Source of the DNA: an uncultured Ruminococcus sp.
Lineage (GTDB): Bacteria > Bacillota > Clostridia > Oscillospirales > Ruminococcaceae
Direction: 5' to 3'
Length of the DNA stretch: 9,637 bases
Assembly (NCBI GenBank): GCA_900543105.1
Contig: UQQA01000094.1
Span: 1 to 9,637, forward strand
The notes under the pieces were generated by a model, which did not search any database, was not told where the DNA came from, and worked only from the letters and a program-made list of their open reading frames with translations. Shown one piece after another: positions 6,057 to 9,637 of the stretch; position 1 is the stretch's first letter, and the number at the start of each line of letters is the position of its first letter. The translations under genes and the position numbers were made by a program.

Positions 6057-7226
6057 ATGTCAACTATTGAAAAATTCAATGAACACGTTATGCACACATA
6101 CAACCGTTACAATGTTGTACTCGAAAAGGGCAGCGGAAGAACTGCTGTTGACGAGGACGGCAGGGAATACATAGATTTCGGAAGCGGAATAGGCACTAAC
6201 TCGCTCGGTTACTGTGATGAGGAATGGGCAGATGCTGTTTGTGCGCAGGCTCGTGCGATACAGCACACATCGAACTATTTTTACACAAAGATACAGGCTG
6301 ATTTTGCGGCGAAATTGAGTGAAGTAACGGGTTATGACAAGATGTTCTTCGGCAACTCGGGTGCTGAGGCTAACGAGTGTGCTATAAAGATAGCAAGAAA
6401 GTATTCCTTTGACAAATACGGCAAGGACGCAAAGCGCTGGAACATCATCACGCTTGTGAACAGCTTTCACGGAAGAACACTGACGACGCTTTCGGCTACG
6501 GGTCAGGAGGTTTTCCATAACTATTTCTTCCCGTTTACGGAGGGTTTCATCAACGTTGAGGCAAACAACATTGCCGATCTTCGTGCAAAGGCTGATGACA
6601 GCGTATGTGCGATAATGTTTGAATTCGTTCAGGGCGAGGGCGGTGTAAATTCGCTCGATAAGGCTTTTGTGGACGAGATTTTCAAGATCTGTGCTGAAAA
6701 AGATATTCTTGCGATAGCTGACGAGGTTCAGACGGGTGCAGGCAGAACGGGAACTTTCCTTGCTTCCGAGCAGTTCGGCGTAAAGCCTGACATCACAACG
6801 CTCGCAAAGGGTGTTGCGGGCGGTGTTCCTGTGGGAATTTGTCTTGCGGGAAAGAAATGCTCCGACGTTCTGACGGGCGGAACACACGGTTCGACATTCG
6901 GTGGAAATCCTCTTGCGTGTGCAGGCGGACTTACTGTTGTAAACAAGGTCGGAAGCGAAGAATTCTTAAAGGAAGTCCGTGAAAAGAGCGCATATATGCG
7001 TGAAAAGATCATGGCTATGCCTTTGGTTGAGGGTGTTAGCGGACTTGGACTTATGATAGGAATAACGATAAAGGGCAAGACTGCGGCAGAGGCTGCAAAG
7101 GAATGTCTTGCGGACGGTTTATTCGTACTAACGGCGAAGGATAAGATAAGACTTCTTCCTCCGCTCAACATTACATATAATGAAATCGACAAGGGCCTTG
7201 ACATACTTGGGAGAGTGCTTGAATGA
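6057..7226 (+). CDS. argD: Acetylornithine aminotransferase
   Basis: ArgD is a PLP-dependent class-III aminotransferase that converts N-acetylglutamate semialdehyde and glutamate to N-acetylornithine. The 389-residue length is typical. Seen are the N-terminal YFDFGSGI-like segment (EYIDFGSGIGTNSLG), NSGAEANECAIKIARK (the PLP phosphate loop), NSFHGRTL, FEFVQGEGG, Asp222 in ADEVQTGAGRTG (contacts the PLP ring nitrogen), and the Schiff-base Lys251 in TTLAKGVAGGVPVG. GSTFGGNPLACA and LLPPLNIT near the end complete the pattern. ATG 6057 has AAGGAG 9 bases upstream, inside the end of the preceding gene. The stop TGA overlaps the ATG of the next gene (ATGA). Related succinylornithine or GABA aminotransferases are less likely given the arg neighbours. 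Confidence 0.96.
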   Translation: MSTIEKFNEHVMHTYNRYNVVLEKGSGRTAVDEDGREYIDFGSGIGTNSLGYCDEEWADAVCAQARAIQHTSNYFYTKIQADFAAKLSEVTGYDKMFFGNSGAEANECAIKIARKYSFDKYGKDAKRWNIITLVNSFHGRTLTTLSATGQEVFHNYFFPFTEGFINVEANNIADLRAKADDSVCAIMFEFVQGEGGVNSLDKAFVDEIFKICAEKDILAIADEVQTGAGRTGTFLASEQFGVKPDITTLAKGVAGGVPVGICLAGKKCSDVLTGGTHGSTFGGNPLACAGGLTVVNKVGSEEFLKEVREKSAYMREKIMAMPLVEGVSGLGLMIGITIKGKTAAEAAKECLADGLFVLTAKDKIRLLPPLNITYNEIDKGLDILGRVLE

Positions 7227-7969
7227 TCTACTATGAAAAATACGGAAACGAATTCAATCCTGTTGTGATACTTCTTCACGACAGCGAATCTGTCTACTGC
7301 TTTTCAAAGGAATGTGATTATCTTTCCAGAAACTACTGCGCTATAGTTCCGCATCTTCCCGGATACGGACGAAATCCCGAGAAGATGTTCTCGGCAGAGC
7401 GTGCGCTCGAACAGACAGCGGAGCTTGCGGCTTCGTTCGGCAAGCCTGTGACGCTTGTGGGAGCATCGCTCGGTGCGGAGCTGGCGTTTCATCTTATATG
7501 CAAAAACACGGAGCTTTTCAACGGCTGCATAATGATAAGCCCTTGGCTCGAAAAGGACATCAGCGGTATTGAAAAGGCGCTTGCGCAGCTCAACGAGAGG
7601 GAAAAGTTCATCAAGAACAAGCTTCTTTCGGGAATAAGCGGTCTTACGATGGGACTGAGCAAGGACGAACTGCGTGACTATAACGACTTCTGCAAGAATG
7701 TCAGCATGAACTCACTCGTTGCGGCTGTTGACAACGGAATTTCGTATGAAAAATATCCCGAATACAAGGAACTGAAGATGCCGCTGCTGGCGCTTTGCGG
7801 TCTTAACGAATCTATGGAGATACGAAACAGCGTAAGGCGGCTTTCAAAGGACAATCCGAACTGCAGCTACGATATGTGGGACGGAGTTTCCAAAAAGCTC
7901 CCCGTAAAGGCGGCTGCACGCTTATCCAAGGTAATTGAAGAATTCATTGACAAGGCTTATGCAAAATAA
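7223..7969 (+). CDS. Alpha/beta-hydrolase-fold protein lacking the usual catalytic His
   Basis: A 248-residue protein with alpha/beta-hydrolase order: strand VVILLHDSES (normally HGxx), PHLPGYG, then the nucleophile elbow VGASLGAELAF with Ser82, a helical cap region (about 110-180), and the strand LLALCGLNESM where the acidic residue normally lies. Here the acid position reads Asn/Glu. The C-terminal DGVSKKLPVKAAARLSKVIEEFI aligns with the place where these enzymes have GxGHxxxxxxP, but there is no His there, and no His anywhere after residue 90. It may therefore be a non-hydrolytic member or use another base. ATG 7223 overlaps the argD stop by 4 bases (ATGA), so translation is coupled to argD. 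argF follows after a short gap without a promoter. The substrate is unknown. Confidence 0.78.
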   Translation: MIYYEKYGNEFNPVVILLHDSESVYCFSKECDYLSRNYCAIVPHLPGYGRNPEKMFSAERALEQTAELAASFGKPVTLVGASLGAELAFHLICKNTELFNGCIMISPWLEKDISGIEKALAQLNEREKFIKNKLLSGISGLTMGLSKDELRDYNDFCKNVSMNSLVAAVDNGISYEKYPEYKELKMPLLALCGLNESMEIRNSVRRLSKDNPNCSYDMWDGVSKKLPVKAAARLSKVIEEFIDKAYAK

Positions 7970-7992
7970 TATATATGAAAGGACGATACAAA

Positions 7993-8922
7993 ATGAACCA
8001 CTTACTTAAAATGCTCGATCTTTCGACAGAGGAGATAATGGAGATACTCAATCTCGCAGATCAGCTCAAATACGAGCGCAAGCACAACATTGAACATCAT
8101 CTTCTCAAGGGAAAATCACTCGGTATGATCTTCCAGAAGGCTTCGACAAGAACCCGTGTATCCTTTGAAACGGGTATGTATCAGCTCGGAGGAAATGCAC
8201 TTTTCCTTTCCTCGCACGACTTACAGATAGGCAGAGGCGAACCCGTTCAGGACACGGCGCGTGTACTTTCACGTTATCTTGACGGCATCATGATCCGTAC
8301 CTTTGAACAGAAAGAGGTAGAGGATCTTGCAAAGTACGGCTCTATCCCTGTTATCAACGGACTTACGGATTTCTGTCACCCTTGTCAGATACTTGCCGAT
8401 CTTATGACTATCCGTGAATTCAAGGGACAGTTTGACGGACTCAAGATGTGCTTTATCGGTGACGGCAACAACATGATGAACTCACTCATCGTCGGCGCAC
8501 TCAGCACAGGCATGAGCTTCTCTGCCGCCTGTCCAAAGGATTATATGCCTCCTAAGCACATTATCGAGTTCGGTGAAAAGTACGGTAACGGCAAGTTTGA
8601 AATCGTAACAGATCCGCTTGAGGCCGCTAAGAATGCCGATATTGTTTATACAGATGTATGGGCATCAATGGGACAGGAAGAAGAAAAGAAAATCCGTGAG
8701 GCAGCATTCGCAGGCTATCAGGTTAACAAGGAGCTTATGGCTGTTACAAACAAGGATTGTATGGTTCTCCATTGTCTCCCTGCACACCGTGGCGAAGAGA
8801 TTACTGCAGATGTATTTGAAGAACACGCAAATGAAATCTTTGAGGAGGCAGAAAACCGTCTTCACGCTCAGAAGGCTGTTCTTGTTGAATGTATGGTAGA
8901 TGAAATGCCTGAAAAAGTTTGA
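7993..8922 (+). CDS. argF: Ornithine carbamoyltransferase
   Basis: ArgF joins ornithine and carbamoyl phosphate to give citrulline. The 309 residues show the carbamoyl-phosphate loop STRTR (51-55), HPCQ (129-132), the ornithine-binding DVWASMG (221-227) and the HCLPAHRGEEI signature with Cys261. SMG distinguishes it from aspartate carbamoyltransferase. I chose ATG 7993 over 7975: AAAGGA (7978-7983) is spaced properly for 7993, and MNHLLKMLDLSTEEI matches the family start. It is the last gene before the terminator at 8961. A catabolic ornithine transcarbamylase (ArcB) would look similar, but the biosynthetic neighbours and absence of arcA or arcC favour the anabolic role. Confidence 0.96.
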   Translation: MNHLLKMLDLSTEEIMEILNLADQLKYERKHNIEHHLLKGKSLGMIFQKASTRTRVSFETGMYQLGGNALFLSSHDLQIGRGEPVQDTARVLSRYLDGIMIRTFEQKEVEDLAKYGSIPVINGLTDFCHPCQILADLMTIREFKGQFDGLKMCFIGDGNNMMNSLIVGALSTGMSFSAACPKDYMPPKHIIEFGEKYGNGKFEIVTDPLEAAKNADIVYTDVWASMGQEEEKKIREAAFAGYQVNKELMAVTNKDCMVLHCLPAHRGEEITADVFEEHANEIFEEAENRLHAQKAVLVECMVDEMPEKV

Positions 8923-8960
8923 TGACAGTTTGATTCTTTAAAACTTCATAAAAAGTAAAA

Positions 8961-9015
8961 AAGTCACATTGTACAACAGTAAGATAGCTGTTTTGTGCAA
9001 TGTGACTTAATTTTT
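8961..9015 (+). terminator. Intrinsic terminator after argF
   Basis: A long hairpin: AAGTCACATTGTACAACAG (8961-8979) pairs with CTGTTTTGTGCAATGTGACTT (8988-9008), with one T:G wobble and a 2-base bulge, around an 8-base loop. TTAATTTTT follows. An A-rich run precedes the first arm, so it could also stop transcription from the other side. It marks the end of the arginine locus. Confidence 0.9.
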
Positions 9016-9029
9016 ATTGCAAAACGGAG

Positions 9030-9079
9030 TATAATTCCATTGGGGGATAATAGCAAAATCAGAATTGCAGGTGTATAAT
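9030..9079 (+). promoter_or_regulatory. Possible promoter region before the DUF1275-like gene
   Basis: Two exact TATAAT boxes, 9030-9035 and 9074-9079, lie between the terminator and the next gene. Their -35 partners at 17-base spacing (TTAATT 9007-9012 and TAGCAA 9051-9056) are each only half-matches, so strength is uncertain. The second box lies in an imperfect inverted repeat GTGTATAATT/AATTACAC (9071-9097) that could be a regulator site. Confidence 0.4.
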
Positions 9080-9126
9080 TATGTTAAACAATTACACGTT
9101 TTATGGCGAAAAAGGAAGTCTTTAAA

Positions 9127-9453
9127 ATGACAAGAGAACAAAAACAGCATATCCTGCATTTTGCGGCCAGCTCTCTGGGTGGATTTATGGGCGGATATGC
9201 AATTTACAATCACTGTGATGTGTTCGGTAACGCACAGACAGCAAATATGATTCACCTTGTCAGCAAAATTTTTACGGGTGATTTTGAGGGCGTTGTGTTT
9301 ATCGTCATCGCTCTCCTTACATATATTCTCGGCAATGTTTTCTTTGTAATTGCCGACCGTTTTATTAAGCTTGAAACCAAAACCGTCAGCCTTATTGCAA
9401 GTACGGTTGCACTTCTGATTATCGGAATTTTTCCGAATATTGTTTATCTTTGA
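9127..9453 (+). pseudogene. DUF1275/YoaK-type membrane protein, half length, 3' part missing
   Basis: The 108 residues match the N-terminal half of DUF1275 (YoaK) integral membrane proteins: a conserved first helix with SLGGFMGGYAIY, then the family landmark FGNAQTANMIHL (usually AQTGN). Helices follow at about 54-75 (GVVFIVIALLTYILGNVFFVIA) and 86-106. Full-length members have about 220 residues and roughly six helices, so half is absent. I prefer ATG 9127, which has AAGGAAG (9112-9118) 8 bases upstream; ATG 9103 adds MAKKEVFK over the ribosome site. The stop at 9451-9453 falls inside a perfect Bacteroidota-type -7 box (9445-9452), so the reading frame probably ends in foreign sequence. In its real genome the gene is probably complete. 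The function of the family is not established. Confidence 0.65.
9445..9452 (+). promoter_or_regulatory. Bacteroidota-type -7 promoter element before the ftcD fragment
   Basis: TATCTTTG fits the TAnnTTTG consensus of Bacteroidota primary-sigma promoters exactly. It is placed so that transcription would start about 27 bases before the ftcD ATG. I did not find a clear TTTG -33 partner, which may have been lost at the join with the upstream gene. There is no Shine-Dalgarno before ftcD, which is usual in Bacteroidota. Confidence 0.45.
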
Positions 9454-9485
9454 AGTATTGGAATTTAAATAAAACAGACGATCCT

Positions 9486-9575
9486 ATGTCCCAAAGAATC
9501 ATTGAATGCGTTCCCAATTTCAGCGAGGGACGCGATAAGGCCGTGATCCGGCAAATCACCGCGGCCATCGAGGCC
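9486..9575 (+). pseudogene. ftcD: Glutamate formimidoyltransferase, N-terminal fragment
   Basis: MSQRIIECVPNFSEGRDKAV is the hallmark start of the FtcD formiminotransferase N-subdomain, an enzyme of histidine breakdown that moves the formimino group to tetrahydrofolate. Homology runs about 30 codons, to QITAAIEA. After that the frame stays open to the window end (PSPTVITGQSS...) but no longer reads like FtcD, which should continue with a VxLLDVDPG-type segment. The same bases on the other strand read as ClpP. Base composition is clearly GC-richer than the arg genes, so it belongs to another organism. Confidence 0.75.
9555..9575. other. Inverted chimeric junction between ftcD and clpP-like sequence
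   Basis: The bases GCGGCCATCGAGGCC (9561-9575) can be read as the FtcD residues AAIEA on the plus strand and as ASMAA of ClpP on the minus strand. The switch between the two genes is hidden there. Orientation flips across it. Such short-homology inverted joins are typical of amplification or assembly chimeras. Confidence 0.6.
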
Positions 9576-9637
9576 ACGACGCCCTCGCCCACCGTGATCA
9601 CGGGGCAATCGAGCGACTGCATGGTGTCGATGAGCGC
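9555..9637 (-). pseudogene. ClpP-like serine protease fragment (internal piece)
   Basis: Read from the window end on the minus strand, the peptide is ALIDTMQSLDCPVITVGEGV followed by VASMAAVI. This matches the ClpP core, where a (I)xDTMQ helix is followed by a V-T-x-x-x-G strand and the nucleophile motif (A)ASMxA, so the Ser in VASMAA would be the catalytic serine. Both ends of the gene are missing: it runs off the window on one side and turns into reverse-complement ftcD on the other. The piece is short, so the subfamily cannot be named. Confidence 0.6.

Noticed and set aside
6060..6887. Long minus-strand open frame (275 codons) opposite argD
   Set aside because: It mirrors argD codon bias, has no ribosome site, and its translation is Arg/Ser/Val-rich without recognisable motifs. 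The same holds for the other antisense frames over argC, argJ, argB and the hydrolase.
9592..9603. Palindrome CCGTGATCACGG near the right end
   Set aside because: It lies in coding sequence of the ClpP-like fragment and is explained by its Val-Ile-Thr codons; there is no sign of a site.

Overview
The core of this window, about 557 to 9015, looks like a contiguous arginine-biosynthesis locus from a low- to mid-GC Firmicute. Protein style and codon habits suggest a gut or rumen Ruminococcus-like bacterium; this is inferred by eye, not by search. All core genes are on the + strand: argC (5' end missing), hicA and hicB (toxin-antitoxin pair), argJ, argB, a membrane-anchored lipase-like hydrolase, a small four-helix membrane protein, argD, an alpha/beta-hydrolase-fold protein and argF. 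A strong intrinsic terminator at 8961-9015 closes the locus.

The arginine genes form a cyclic pathway. ArgB phosphorylates N-acetylglutamate, ArgC reduces it, ArgD transaminates it to N-acetylornithine, ArgJ moves the acetyl group back to glutamate, and ArgF makes citrulline from ornithine and carbamoyl phosphate. No argE, argG, argH, argR or carAB lies in the window. The ArgB C-terminus resembles that of arginine-inhibited kinases, so end-product inhibition is plausible. Five non-arginine genes are interleaved. Two of them, the lipase-like gene and the four-helix protein gene, have good sigma-70 promoters of their own, so this is not one simple operon. argD and the alpha/beta-hydrolase gene overlap by ATGA and should be translationally coupled.

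Both ends look patched. Bases 1 to about 550 encode the C-terminal part of an AraC-family regulator in the style of Lachnospiraceae. It runs directly into the middle of argC, whose first 40 or so codons are absent. At the right end, a half-length DUF1275/YoaK-type membrane protein (9127-9453) is followed by the first ~30 codons of a glutamate formimidoyltransferase (ftcD) in GC-rich DNA. A perfect Bacteroidota-type -7 box lies 33 bases before its ATG. This then flips into a ClpP-like protease fragment on the opposite strand, with the breakpoint hidden in a short stretch that fits both genes. The simplest reading is a metagenomic or single-cell assembly with chimeric ends, so nothing should be concluded about synteny across those joins.

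I see no clearly new multi-gene system. The most interesting biology in the trustworthy core is the hicAB pair inside the arg cluster, the lipase fused to a ~6-helix membrane domain behind a promoter that leaves almost no leader, and the argD-coupled hydrolase that has no histidine in its C-terminal half.
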